From contig MBFK01000030.1 in NCBI GenBank assembly GCA_001704765.1, positions 1-64,000 of the forward strand: a DNA stretch of 64,000 nt, given 5' to 3'. This DNA is from Sinorhizobium shofinae. GTDB taxonomy: Bacteria > Pseudomonadota > Alphaproteobacteria > Rhizobiales > Rhizobiaceae. Below, one piece after another: positions 28,777-37,479 of this stretch. Every line of letters begins with the position of its first letter. Position 1 is the stretch's first letter. The notes below the pieces were generated by a model. That model worked only from the letters and a program-made list of their open reading frames with translations, ran no database searches and was not told the origin of the DNA. Position numbers and translations under genes: made by a program.

Positions 28777-29721
28777 ATGAAAACCTTCGGTGCTGTAAGA
28801 ATGCTTCTCGCTGGAGCGGTCGCGGCTGCGACCCTTGGCCTCGGCTCGGCATGGGCAGAGGAGAAGTTCGACCTAAGCCCTGACACCTCGAACCGCGTTC
28901 GCGCCGAGAGGAACGAGGCGGCGATCAAGGCGATCGCGCCGGACTACAAGTTCGTATCTCCAGGCAAGTTCACGGTTGCCGTCAGTCCGTGGGATCCGCC
29001 GATCGCGACCTATGCAACGGATTCGAAGACGGTGGTGGGTGCTGATCCGGACCTTGCCTCGCTTCTTGCCGATTCTCTTGGGCTCGAACTCGAGCTCGTA
29101 CCGGTCGCCTGGGCGGACTGGCCGCTTGGCGTCAGTTCCGGCAAATACGACGCGGTGATCAGCAACGTCACGGTCACCGAGGAGCGTAAGGAGAAATTCG
29201 ATTTCTCGACCTACCGCAAGGACGTTCTGGGCTTTTTCGTCAAGGCCGACAGCCCGATCGCCTCGATCAAGGAGCCGAAGGACGTGGCCGGGCTCAGGGT
29301 CATTACCGGTGCCGGCACCAACCAGGAGAAGATCATCCTCGAATGGGATCGGCAGAATGTTGCTGCCGGCCTGCAGCCGATCGAGGTGCAGTATTACGAC
29401 GATCGCGCCGCAAGCGATCTGGCGCTGCAGTCCGGCCGGGCCGATGTCGAGTTCAACCCAAATGCGACCCGCGCCTATGCCGCCTCGATCAAGAACGACA
29501 CCAAAGTGGTTGGCATCGTCAGCGGCGGCTGGCCGTTGACGGCAGAAATCGCAGTAACGACCCGCAAGGGCGCCGGCCTCGCCGACGCGGTCACCATCGC
29601 CGTCAACGATCTGATCAAGAATGGCAAATATGGCGAGGTCTTGAAGCGCTGGAGCGTCACTGACGAAGCGGTCGACGCTTCGCAAATCAATCCGCCCGGC
29701 CTGCCTAAGAGCGGCTCCTGA
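28777..29721 (+). CDS. Amino-acid-type ABC substrate-binding protein 1
   Basis: A 314-residue periplasmic binding protein of the SBP_bac_3 family. The signal peptide is [20 protein letters not shown], ending in AWAEE. The mature part includes [40 protein letters not shown] and [18 protein letters not shown], the usual pattern of polar amino acid receptors. The ATG at 28777 has CAGGAG 6-9 bases upstream. Its paralogue lies 69 bp downstream, paralleling the TcyJ/TcyK pair of Bacillus, and the two may widen the range of ligands delivered to one fused transporter. Confidence 0.88.
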   Translation: MKTFGAVRMLLAGAVAAATLGLGSAWAEEKFDLSPDTSNRVRAERNEAAIKAIAPDYKFVSPGKFTVAVSPWDPPIATYATDSKTVVGADPDLASLLADSLGLELELVPVAWADWPLGVSSGKYDAVISNVTVTEERKEKFDFSTYRKDVLGFFVKADSPIASIKEPKDVAGLRVITGAGTNQEKIILEWDRQNVAAGLQPIEVQYYDDRAASDLALQSGRADVEFNPNATRAYAASIKNDTKVVGIVSGGWPLTAEIAVTTRKGAGLADAVTIAVNDLIKNGKYGEVLKRWSVTDEAVDASQINPPGLPKSGS

Positions 29722-29734
29722 TCAGTTACTCGTC

Positions 29735-29762
29735 CGACCGGTGGTATCTTCGCCGCCGGTCG
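29735..29762 (+). other. Hairpin between the two binding-protein genes
   Basis: CGACCGGTGG (29735-29744) pairs with CCGCCGGTCG (29753-29762) with one G-T pair. There is no T-run. Such structures often protect the upstream message and raise the level of the binding protein. Confidence 0.5.
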
Positions 29763-29790
29763 CACCTCTCGCATCTTGGAGACCATTGGT

Positions 29791-30726
29791 ATGTTTGGTA
29801 TCTCGGCGACCCGCACATTCGTTACCCTGATGGCGGCGGCACTCATTCGTTTCAGCCCCGCCAGTGCAGATGAGGGCTTCGACCTGAGCCCAGAGCAACC
29901 GGGTCGCGTCCGCGCCGAAAGGAACGAGGCGGCGATCAAGGCGATCCCTGCCGATTTCAAGTTCGTCACGCCGGGCAAACTTACCGTGGCGGTCAGCCCG
30001 GGCGGGCCGCCGCTCGCGACCTACGCGACCGATGCAAGGACCGTCATTGGGGCCGATCCCGAATACGCCCAAGCCATTGCCGACAGTCTGGGTTTGAGTC
30101 TCGAACTCCAGCCTATCGCCTGGATCGACTGGCCGCTCGGCCTGACCTCGGGCAAGTACGATGCGGTGATTTCGAATGTCGGGGTGACCGAGCAACGCAA
30201 GGAGAAATTCGACTTCTCGACCTACCGGCAAGGCCTGCACGGTTTCTTCGTCAAAGCGGACAGCACCATTACTTCGATCAAGGAGCCGAAGGACGCCGCT
30301 GGCCTCAGGGTCATCGTCGGTGCGGGCACCAATCAGGAGCGTATTCTCCTGAAATGGAGCGAGGAGAACGCTGCGGCCGGACTGAAGCCCCTCGAGCTGC
30401 AGTATTATGATGACGAGGCGGCAAGCCTCCTGGCACTTAATTCCGGCCGTGCCGAGGTGATCGTCCAACCACATGCGCAGCTCGTCTTCATCGCGGCGCG
30501 CGATAAGAACATCAAGCGGGTCGGTACCTTGAGTGCGGGCTGGCCGGAGCGATCCGACGTGGCAATCACGACGCGCAAAGGGAGTGGCCTCGCCGATGCG
30601 CTCACCATCGCCACCAATGCTCTCATTGAAAAAGGCGTCTATGCCAGGATCCTCGATCGCTGGCATCTCTCCGAGGAAGCCCTGCAGAAGTCGGAAACCA
30701 ATCCTCCAGGCCTGCCGAAATTCTAA
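29791..30726 (+). CDS. Amino-acid-type ABC substrate-binding protein 2 (paralogue)
   Basis: A 311-residue SBP_bac_3 protein closely similar to its upstream neighbour: both mature N-termini read FDLSP...[14 protein letters not shown] and both carry EKFDFSTYR. The signal peptide is MFGISATRTFVTLMAAALIR then FSPASADEG. ATG 29791 with GGAG 9 bases before is preferred over a TTG at 29776. The copies differ in the ligand-contact region ([14 protein letters not shown] versus PGGPPLATYATDAR), which would suit different ligands. A tandem duplication is the simplest origin. Confidence 0.88.
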   Translation: MFGISATRTFVTLMAAALIRFSPASADEGFDLSPEQPGRVRAERNEAAIKAIPADFKFVTPGKLTVAVSPGGPPLATYATDARTVIGADPEYAQAIADSLGLSLELQPIAWIDWPLGLTSGKYDAVISNVGVTEQRKEKFDFSTYRQGLHGFFVKADSTITSIKEPKDAAGLRVIVGAGTNQERILLKWSEENAAAGLKPLELQYYDDEAASLLALNSGRAEVIVQPHAQLVFIAARDKNIKRVGTLSAGWPERSDVAITTRKGSGLADALTIATNALIEKGVYARILDRWHLSEEALQKSETNPPGLPKF

Positions 30727-30739
30727 AGGATGCCTGAAG

Positions 30740-31825
30740 ATGACCGACAGCAGGCGATCGATCAGCCATATTGGCTTCCTCGGTCCGGGCAACTATCGCC
30801 ATGAGGACCCCTTCGACGGGCTCGAGAAGGCCCTGTCGCTCCTGGAATATGGGGAGAAGCTCGGCTTTTCCAGCGCGTGGGTCCGACAGCGGCACCTTGA
30901 GCCGGGCATTTCTTCGGCGGCTGCCTTTCTGGCTGCGGGGACGCAGAGAACGAGCCGGATCGAGCTCGGCACAGCGGTCATTCCGATGGGCTATGAAAAT
31001 CCTTATCGCCTCGCCGAGGACCTCGGCACGGTCGACGTCCTGTCGCGCGGGCGTCTCAATGTCGGTCTGAGCGCCGGCCGACCGCCGCATCTGGATCTGA
31101 TCGCTCCTCTGGCCTTCGATGGCGACTGGTCAGGCTATGACTTCTCTCATGCCCGGGTGCTTCGCTTTGTCGATAATCTGCGCAGCAATCCGCTCGGCTC
31201 TGGGGATACGCTGATCTCAACCCCCTTCGGCCCCAAGCGCCCCCGTCTTGAGCCCTGTGCCAAGGGCCTCGTCGGGCGCCTCTGGTATGGCGGAGGCTCG
31301 CTTCGATCGGCTGCCTGGGCGGGAGCGAACGGTTTCAATCTGTTGATCGGCAATGTCAGCACCGGCGAAGAAACTGATGACTTCTTCATCGCACAGGCAC
31401 GCCAGCTCGAGACCTACCGTTCCTCCGGCGGCGGCTTGAAGCGCGTGGCGCTCGGCCGGGTCATCGTTCCGTTCGATAGCGCCGACGGCGCGACGCGGCG
31501 GCGCTATCGCGATTATGCGGCCGGACGGTACGAGCGCACGCTCTCGCCCCAGGGCGAACGCCGAACCTTATGCGCCCGCGATCTCGTCGGCCCTTCCGAG
31601 GAAATTCTGGAACGGCTGTTTGCCGATCCAATCTTGCCGCACGTCAGTGAGTTGCGCCTCGAACTGCCTTACGTGTTCGAGGAGGAGGAATATCGACAGA
31701 TCCTTGAGGACTTCGTCGGCCGGATCGCGCCTGAACTCGGCTGGGTGGGACTGCCTATCGGCGAGATCGGGAGAAACGAGGATAACCGCGCTTCTCATGA
31801 GACATTTAGCGGAGATAAGCCATGA
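30740..31825 (+). CDS. LLM-class flavin-dependent oxidoreductase
   Basis: A 361-residue luciferase-like protein: HIGFLGPGNYRHEDPFDGLE, FSSAWVRQRHLEPGISSAAA, RIELGTAVIPMGYENPYRLA and LSRGRLNVGLSAGRP. It is more distant from the two oxidoreductases at the operon head, so the operon carries three different flavin-dependent enzymes. AAGGA is 9-10 bases before the ATG. The final TGA overlaps the ATG of a 67-residue protein (ATGA), indicating tight coupling. Substrate not assignable. Confidence 0.82.
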   Translation: MTDSRRSISHIGFLGPGNYRHEDPFDGLEKALSLLEYGEKLGFSSAWVRQRHLEPGISSAAAFLAAGTQRTSRIELGTAVIPMGYENPYRLAEDLGTVDVLSRGRLNVGLSAGRPPHLDLIAPLAFDGDWSGYDFSHARVLRFVDNLRSNPLGSGDTLISTPFGPKRPRLEPCAKGLVGRLWYGGGSLRSAAWAGANGFNLLIGNVSTGEETDDFFIAQARQLETYRSSGGGLKRVALGRVIVPFDSADGATRRRYRDYAAGRYERTLSPQGERRTLCARDLVGPSEEILERLFADPILPHVSELRLELPYVFEEEEYRQILEDFVGRIAPELGWVGLPIGEIGRNEDNRASHETFSGDKP

Positions 31826-32025
31826 GCATGTTGCGTCAGTATGAGCGCCTGAATGCGATCCGCGAGGTGTTGCAATCGAAGTTAGAGCTTTACGAGGCGA
31901 GGGATTGTTTCGGCTTCGACGACTTCGATGATGGAACCGCCTCCGAGCTCAAGGACCGCATTGCCGAGCTTTCCGACGAGCTTTCAGGCTTGAAGGGGCG
32001 GCGTGGCCGAGACGGGATCCGCTGA
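31822..32025 (+). CDS. Small acidic protein, paralogue of 37258-37446
   Basis: A 67-residue protein of unknown function, predicted to be helical: LRQYERLNAIREVLQSKLEL, then an acidic FDDFDDG and ELKDRIAELSDELSGLKGR. The heptad-like spacing suggests a short coiled coil. The protein ending the next operon has the same plan (RLRRARENLDLRLSVIE, acidic middle, ELRRMIDEISEDITRLE). Its start overlaps the preceding oxidoreductase stop, which argues that it is real and made with that enzyme. A role as a small partner of the monooxygenases is only a guess. Confidence 0.7.
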   Translation: MSMLRQYERLNAIREVLQSKLELYEARDCFGFDDFDDGTASELKDRIAELSDELSGLKGRRGRDGIR

Positions 32026-32151
32026 GCGGCCCCCCAACCAGCCTAAGCTCCATCCGCAGTCCCTGATGCCTGGTTAGAACATTCGTCCAGGCGAGTACAT
32101 TCTAGGGTTAGGACAAAATCCGCGAAAACTCCGGCAAATAGAATGCTATTC

Positions 32152-32166
32152 CTATAGATTTTATAG
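32152..32166. promoter_or_regulatory. AT-rich palindrome before the second sulfur-type operon
   Basis: CTATA-GATTT-TATAG has perfect 5-bp arms and lies 43 bp before the monooxygenase ATG in an AT-rich stretch. It shares the ATAGATTT core with the element at 22680-22691. Confidence 0.42.
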
Positions 32167-32209
32167 ATTGCTGTTAGCCTGTCTTAGAGGTTAGCCAAGG
32201 AGCGCGGAG

Positions 32210-33565
32210 ATGACCAGTAAGGGACGCCAGTTGAGGCTCGGAGCATTTCTTTATCCGACCGGCCACCACATTGCCGCATGGCGCCACCCGCAGGCACAGG
32301 CCGACGCCGGGTCGAATTTCGCGCATTATGTCGCACTCGCGCAGATTGCCGAGGCGGCGAAATTCGATCTCATCTTCATGGCAGATGGCGTCGGAACACG
32401 CGGTACCGACACCGAGGCGCTCAGCCGCACGGCGCTGCGCTACGTGGCCCAATTCGAACCGATTACCCTGCTTTCAGCGCTCGCCGCCGTCACCAAGGAT
32501 ATCGGTTTCGTCGCAACCGCTTCGACCTCGTATAACGAACCCTATCATATTGCCCGAAAATTCGCCTCGCTCGACCATATCAGTGGCGGTCGGGCCGGCT
32601 GGAATCTCGTGACCTCCTCGAGCGAGCATGAAGCGCATAATTTCGGTCGTGACGAGCATTACGCCCATACGGAACGGTACGAGCGCGCGGAAGAGTTCGC
32701 CGATGTGGTGCGGGGGCTCTGGGACACCTGGGAAGAAGATGCGTTCCCGCGCGACAAGGAAAGCGGGATCTACTTCGATCCCGACAAGCAGCACCTCCTC
32801 AACCACAAGGGCAAGCATTTCAAGGTGCGTGGGCCCCTCAATGTCGCGCGCTCGCCGCAGGGACACCCGGTCCTGGTTCAGGCCGGTTCTTCCGAACCCG
32901 GCAAGGAACTCGCGGCGCGCACGGCGGAAGTCGTCTTCACCGCCCATCAGACGGTGGAAGACGCCCGTGCATTCTATGCCGACGTCAAGAGCCGACTAGC
33001 AAAATACGGAAGGGATAAGGACGATCTGAAGATCATGCCGGGCATCTTCCCCGTTGTTGGGCGAACCGAGGAAGAAGCGCAGGCGAAGTTCCACCAGATC
33101 CAGGACCTGATCCATCCGGTCGTCGGTCTTTCGATGCTGACCGGAATGGCGGGCTCGGTCGATCTCTCGAAATATCCGCTCGACGGACCTGTTCCGGAAC
33201 TCCCCGAGACGAACAGCAGCAAGAGCCGGCAGAAGCTTCTGCTCGATCTTGCGCGTCGTGAAAACCTGACGATCCGACAACTTTACCTGCGCATCGCGGG
33301 TGCGCGCGGCCACTACCAGATCGTTGGAACGCCCACGCAAATCGCCGACGTGATGGAAGAGTGGTTCACCACCGGCGCTGCCGATGGCTTCAACGTCATG
33401 CCGCCTCATCTGCCGGTCGGGCTCCACGACTTTGTCGAACATGTGCTGCCCGAGCTCCGCAGGCGGGGGCTCTTTCGCTCGGAATACGAGGGCAGGACGC
33501 TTCGGGAGAACCTTGGGCTCAAGCAACCCCGGCACCCGGCGACGCTCCGCGTCGCGGCAGAATAA
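32210..33565 (+). CDS. NtaA/SnaA/DszA-family FMN-dependent monooxygenase
   Basis: A 451-residue flavin monooxygenase similar in plan to the one at 23737: [55 protein letters not shown] and AHNFGRDEHYAHTERYERA. It is followed within 22 bp by a sulfonate/taurine-type ABC importer, so it probably oxidises the imported compound to release sulfur (as in dibenzothiophene-sulfone, sulfonate or dimethylsulfone monooxygenases). No FMN reductase gene is nearby. The 184-bp gap and palindrome upstream suggest its own promoter. Confidence 0.87.
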   Translation: MTSKGRQLRLGAFLYPTGHHIAAWRHPQAQADAGSNFAHYVALAQIAEAAKFDLIFMADGVGTRGTDTEALSRTALRYVAQFEPITLLSALAAVTKDIGFVATASTSYNEPYHIARKFASLDHISGGRAGWNLVTSSSEHEAHNFGRDEHYAHTERYERAEEFADVVRGLWDTWEEDAFPRDKESGIYFDPDKQHLLNHKGKHFKVRGPLNVARSPQGHPVLVQAGSSEPGKELAARTAEVVFTAHQTVEDARAFYADVKSRLAKYGRDKDDLKIMPGIFPVVGRTEEEAQAKFHQIQDLIHPVVGLSMLTGMAGSVDLSKYPLDGPVPELPETNSSKSRQKLLLDLARRENLTIRQLYLRIAGARGHYQIVGTPTQIADVMEEWFTTGAADGFNVMPPHLPVGLHDFVEHVLPELRRRGLFRSEYEGRTLRENLGLKQPRHPATLRVAAE

Positions 33566-33587
33566 ATTGGAGCCGAGGAGACCCGCC

Positions 33588-34433
33588 ATGTGCAATCCAG
33601 CCCATTTTCAGATTCGCAAGGTGACGCGCGAGTTCAACGTCAATGGCGAGAAACTGACGGCGCTCGACGCTGTCAGTCTCGACATCGCCGAAGGCGAATT
33701 CGTGACGATCGTCGGCGCTAGCGGTTGCGGGAAGTCGACGCTACTGCGTCTCGGCGCCGGGCTCGACACCACATATTCCGGCCGCATCTCGCATGAGGGG
33801 AAGGTCGTGACCGGCCCCAGTCTCGATCGGGGCATGGTGTTTCAGGAGCCGCGGCTGTTCCCGTGGCTGACCGTGGAGCGGAACGTCGCGCTCGGCCTTG
33901 AGAACTCGAAATTTACGAAGAGCGAGAAGAAGCGACTAGTCGAAGAGCACCTGGAGCTCGTCGGCCTTGCCGGTTTCGCCAGAGCCTATCCGCACCAGCT
34001 TTCGGGCGGCATGGCGCAACGCGCCGGGATTGCCCGGGGTCTCGTCAATCGCCCGAACGTGCTTTTCCTCGACGAACCGTTCGGCGCGCTGGATGCAATA
34101 ACTAAAGCCCGGCTACAGGACGAGCTCAACGATATCTGGGCGCGTGAGCGCATCACCATGGTCCTCGTTACCCACGACGTCGAGGAGGCCGTCTATCTCG
34201 GCGACCGCGTCGTGGTCATGTCGCCAAGGCCGGGGCGGATTCGCGACATTGTAGCGGTGGATCTCCCTCGTCCGCGCGAACGCACCTCGGCCGCACTCGC
34301 CAGGGTCCGGACCCGCGTTCTGGAAAGTTTGAACTCGACCGAAAGCAAACCGAGTGTCGGGCCGCGGCTGGTCGAAGGCGAGCGAGGCAGCAAGAGCGGA
34401 CCCCTTCGCCCAGCCGTCGCGCTCGCAAACTGA
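33588..34433 (+). CDS. Sulfonate/taurine/nitrate-type ABC transporter ATPase
   Basis: A 281-residue ATPase of the SsuB/TauB/NrtD group. Walker A is GASGCGKST, the Q-loop FQEPRLFPWLTV, the signature LSGGMAQRAGIARGL, Walker B VLFLDEPFGALDA and the switch VTHDVEEA. The C-terminal tail beyond the core is about 40 residues longer than usual. The ATG at 33588 has GAGGAG upstream; the longer open frame from 33384 overlaps the monooxygenase and is rejected. It works with the binding protein and two permeases that follow. Confidence 0.9.
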   Translation: MCNPAHFQIRKVTREFNVNGEKLTALDAVSLDIAEGEFVTIVGASGCGKSTLLRLGAGLDTTYSGRISHEGKVVTGPSLDRGMVFQEPRLFPWLTVERNVALGLENSKFTKSEKKRLVEEHLELVGLAGFARAYPHQLSGGMAQRAGIARGLVNRPNVLFLDEPFGALDAITKARLQDELNDIWARERITMVLVTHDVEEAVYLGDRVVVMSPRPGRIRDIVAVDLPRPRERTSAALARVRTRVLESLNSTESKPSVGPRLVEGERGSKSGPLRPAVALAN

Positions 34434-34458
34434 ATTCCCGCCAAAGATGGAGTGGACA

Positions 34459-35535
34459 ATGAAACTGATTTCCCTGGGTCGATTTGCAGCAGGCGCTGCA
34501 CTGGCGCTCGGCCTTCTGGCGACTGGCGCACGGGCCGAAGAGCCGCTCGTCATTCATGTCGGCTATGCCGCGATCGGCGTCGACAACCGGCCCTACGCCG
34601 AAGGCACGTCGGCGGCGACGGCGCGGGCCGGCGAATATCTCGAGAAGGAGTTTGCCAACGACGCGAACATCAAGGTCGAATGGACCTTCTTCAAGGGCGC
34701 CGGGCCGGCGGTGAACGAGGCCTTTGCCAATGACCAGCTCGATTTCGCCTACCAGGGCGATTTGCCGTCGCTGATCGGCCGCGCAAGTGGGCTGAAGACC
34801 AAGTACCTGCTTGCGAGCGGCGCACGCAAGCCGCTCTATCTCGCTGTCGCCAAGGATTCCGGCATTGCCAAGATCGAAGACCTGAAAGGCCGAAAGGTTG
34901 CTTTCCAGCGCGGCACGAACGGACATCTCGCCGCCATCAAGGTCCTGGAGGCGCATGGGCTTAAGGAACGGGACGTTCAGGTCATCAACCTTGACAGTGC
35001 CGGCACGGTTGCCGCGTTGACCAGCAAGGATATCGATGCTGCCTTCGGCGATACGCAACTGATCAACCTGGCAGCCAAGGGTGCAGCAGATGTCATCTAC
35101 ACGACCAAGGGCGACGATCCGCGCTTCGGCCGCAATGCCGGCATCGTCGGTCGGGAGGCCTTCATCGAGGCCCATCCGGAAATCACGCAGCGCGTTGTCG
35201 ATGCCTTCGTGAAAGCGGCTGAGTGGTCTTCGGACGAGCCGAACCGCGCCGCGCTCTTCGAGCTCTGGCACAAATCCGGCACGCCGATTCCGATCATCGA
35301 AGAGTATTTCAGCAACGACAAGCTTGCCTATCGCAACTCGCCGCTCATCGATGAGCTGCTTGTTTCCCAGTACAAGGAGCAGGCGGAAAAGAGCAAGGAA
35401 TATGGCCTGATCCGTCGCAGCGTGGACCTCGAAGGTTGGTTCGAGCCGAAATATCTCAACTATGCGCTTCAGCGGCTCAACCTCAAGTCCTTCTGGCAGC
35501 CCTACGGCGCAGATGGCAAGCCGGTTAACTCCTGA
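34459..35535 (+). CDS. SsuA-type ABC substrate-binding protein
   Basis: A 358-residue periplasmic protein of the NMT1/SsuA family. The signal peptide (MKLISLGRFAAGAALALGLL, then ATGARAEE) is followed by VHVGYAA-like VIHVGYAAIGVDNRPYAEG, FKGAGPAVNEAFANDQLDFA and KGRKVAFQRGTNGHLA. GGAG stands 6 bases before ATG 34459; ATG 34447 is an in-frame alternative. Families of this type bind alkanesulfonates, taurine or other small sulfur or nitrogen compounds. Confidence 0.88.
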   Translation: MKLISLGRFAAGAALALGLLATGARAEEPLVIHVGYAAIGVDNRPYAEGTSAATARAGEYLEKEFANDANIKVEWTFFKGAGPAVNEAFANDQLDFAYQGDLPSLIGRASGLKTKYLLASGARKPLYLAVAKDSGIAKIEDLKGRKVAFQRGTNGHLAAIKVLEAHGLKERDVQVINLDSAGTVAALTSKDIDAAFGDTQLINLAAKGAADVIYTTKGDDPRFGRNAGIVGREAFIEAHPEITQRVVDAFVKAAEWSSDEPNRAALFELWHKSGTPIPIIEEYFSNDKLAYRNSPLIDELLVSQYKEQAEKSKEYGLIRRSVDLEGWFEPKYLNYALQRLNLKSFWQPYGADGKPVNS

Positions 35536-35538
35536 TCG

Positions 35539-36378
35539 GTGGCGGTCGAGCGAGTGTCGGTGTTTCTTGAAAGTACCGGACCTGTCGGCAAGGTAGCCTC
35601 CTTCAAATGGAGGAGGCGCCTGGCGGTGGGTCTGACGGGCGCGCTCCTTCCGGGAGCCCTGCTCGTCCTTTGGTGGATTGCCTCCGACAAGGGCTTCCTT
35701 GCCGAGCAGATCCTGCCGCCGCCCGCCTATGTCTACGAGACGGCGCGCGACATGATCGCAAGCGGCGAGCTCTTCCATCATGCAGGCGTCAGCCTGCGCC
35801 GCGTTGTCGTAGGATTTGCATTCGGGGCGGCCGCGGGCCTAAGCCTCGGCGTTGCGATGGGACTTTCCCGGCGCGCCGAAGACTATCTCAAGCCGCTTTT
35901 TCTGGCTTTCGCGCAGATTCCGACGCTTGGCTGGATTCCGCTCCTGATGCTCCTCGTCGGCATCGACGAGGCGCTGAAGTTCATTGTCATCGCCAAGGGC
36001 GCCTTTGTGCCGATGGTCGTCAACACCTTTGCCGGCATTCGCGGCGTGTCGCCGAAACTGATCGAAGTCGGGCGCGCGCTGAAGTTCAGCGACTGGCAGA
36101 CCTTGCGGCTGATCGTACTGCCCGGGGCGGTACCGTCGATCTTTACCGGCATCCGCTATGGCCTTACGCATTCCTGGACGTCCCTTGTCGGCGTCGAGCT
36201 GCTCGCCTCGTCGGAAGGTCTTGGTTACCTGCTCGTCTGGGGTCGCCAGATGTTCTGGCTCGATATGGTCATCGTCGCGATTATCGTCATCGGTCTCGTT
36301 GGCTTCGCCATGGACAAGAGCCTCGACCGTACCGAAGTGCTGATTCAACGCTGGAAGCGAGAGGAGCTCGCAGCATGA
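35539..36378 (+). CDS. SsuC/TauC-type ABC transporter permease 1
   Basis: A 279-residue inner-membrane permease with about six helices. The EAA loop (IEVGRALKFSDWQTLRLIVLP) is the ATPase contact. Start is GTG at 35539, three bases after the binding-protein stop; no strong ribosome site is visible, so translation is probably coupled. The stop overlaps the second permease (ATGA). Two different permeases in one SsuABC-type operon suggest a heterodimeric channel, where sulfonate importers normally have a single permease gene. Confidence 0.88.
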   Translation: MAVERVSVFLESTGPVGKVASFKWRRRLAVGLTGALLPGALLVLWWIASDKGFLAEQILPPPAYVYETARDMIASGELFHHAGVSLRRVVVGFAFGAAAGLSLGVAMGLSRRAEDYLKPLFLAFAQIPTLGWIPLLMLLVGIDEALKFIVIAKGAFVPMVVNTFAGIRGVSPKLIEVGRALKFSDWQTLRLIVLPGAVPSIFTGIRYGLTHSWTSLVGVELLASSEGLGYLLVWGRQMFWLDMVIVAIIVIGLVGFAMDKSLDRTEVLIQRWKREELAA

Positions 36379-37157
36379 CCGCGACGACCGCGTCTGCCCG
36401 CCTCGTGCGCTTTCGCAGAGGCGTCACGCTCCCGATCGTGCTCTTGATCGCCTGGGAGATTTCAAGCCGCACGGGACTTGTCGATCCGCGTTTCCTGCCG
36501 TCGCTCGACGAGGTGGCGCTTACAGCCAAACGCGAGCTTTTCGACAACGATCTCATAGGAGAACTCGGCTATAGCCTGATGCGGAATATCGCGGGGTTCC
36601 TGATCGGCTCTGTCGCCGGCGTCGCCTTTGCCACGCTGCTAGCACTGTCGCGAATCGCCGACCGACTGATCACGCCGACCTTCAACGGCTTGAAACAGAT
36701 TTCGCTGCTCGCCTGGATACCGTTGATCTCGGTCTGGTTCGGCTTCGGCGAGCAGGCGAAGGTGGTGTTCGTCGCACTCGCGGCCTTCATTCCGATCGTT
36801 CTCAACACTTATGAAGGCATGCGAAACGTGCCTGCCGACCTGATCGAGGTGGGCGGCGCGCTGCGCTTCAGCTGGCGACAAAGAATCCTGCGCATTTTCC
36901 TGCCCTCGGCCTTGCCCTCGATCGCAACGGGCGTGCATTTGGGGCTGATCTATTCCTGGCTGGCGACCGTCGGAGCGGAATATTTCCTGGCGGTCGGCCC
37001 TGGAGTAGGCGGTCTCATCATTGCCGGGAGGGAGCGCTTTGACATGGCGCTCGTCATGCTCGGCGTTATGATCCTCGGCCTTGTCGGCTTCTTCCTCAAT
37101 CGCCTCGCCTATGCGCTGGAAAGCCATCTCTTGCGTTGGCGTCCTCAGCTAGGGTGA
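36375..37157 (+). CDS. SsuC/TauC-type ABC transporter permease 2
   Basis: A 260-residue permease related to its upstream neighbour. It has the EAA-loop LIEVGGALRFSWRQRILRIF and the helix-3 region FNGLKQISLLAWIPLISVWF, parallel to FLAFAQIPTLGWIPLLMLLV in the first. ATG 36375 overlaps the previous stop. The long open frame from 35607 in this frame crosses the first permease and is not real. It most likely pairs with permease 1. Confidence 0.88.
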   Translation: MTATTASARLVRFRRGVTLPIVLLIAWEISSRTGLVDPRFLPSLDEVALTAKRELFDNDLIGELGYSLMRNIAGFLIGSVAGVAFATLLALSRIADRLITPTFNGLKQISLLAWIPLISVWFGFGEQAKVVFVALAAFIPIVLNTYEGMRNVPADLIEVGGALRFSWRQRILRIFLPSALPSIATGVHLGLIYSWLATVGAEYFLAVGPGVGGLIIAGRERFDMALVMLGVMILGLVGFFLNRLAYALESHLLRWRPQLG

Positions 37158-37257
37158 GTCACTGCGTCGCGGTCTCGTCACATCGACGATGAACGGAACG
37201 CACAGTCTCGCCCTGCGTTAACAATGGACACTCAGACGATGATGGGACGAAAACGAC

Positions 37258-37446
37258 ATGGATGATTTCAGAACCCTCGAGCGCCTGCGCCGGGCTCGCG
37301 AAAATCTTGATCTGAGGTTGAGCGTCATCGAGTGCTTTCAGTGGGACGGAGAAGACGACTCGGCCGACGAACTTCGCCGGATGATCGACGAAATCTCTGA
37401 GGACATAACAAGACTCGAAACGAAGACGCGCAGAGTGATGTGGTGA
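37258..37446 (+). CDS. Small acidic protein, paralogue of 31822-32025
   Basis: A 62-residue protein of unknown function with the same layout as the small protein ending the first operon: an N-terminal basic/hydrophobic helix (ERLRRARENLDLRLSVIE), an acidic centre (WDGEDDSADEL) and a C-terminal helix. It follows the second permease by 100 bp and its ribosome site is weak. The repeated association with two flavin-monooxygenase operons is the main evidence that it is a gene. Confidence 0.6.
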   Translation: MDDFRTLERLRRARENLDLRLSVIECFQWDGEDDSADELRRMIDEISEDITRLETKTRRVMW

Positions 37447-37479
37447 ATCGCGGTCGACTGATCGGCTCGGAGGGCGTTG

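Noticed and set aside
35607..36374. Extended frame that would fuse to permease 2
   Set aside because: It is the wrong frame of permease 1; the ATG at 36375 overlapping the stop is the natural start.
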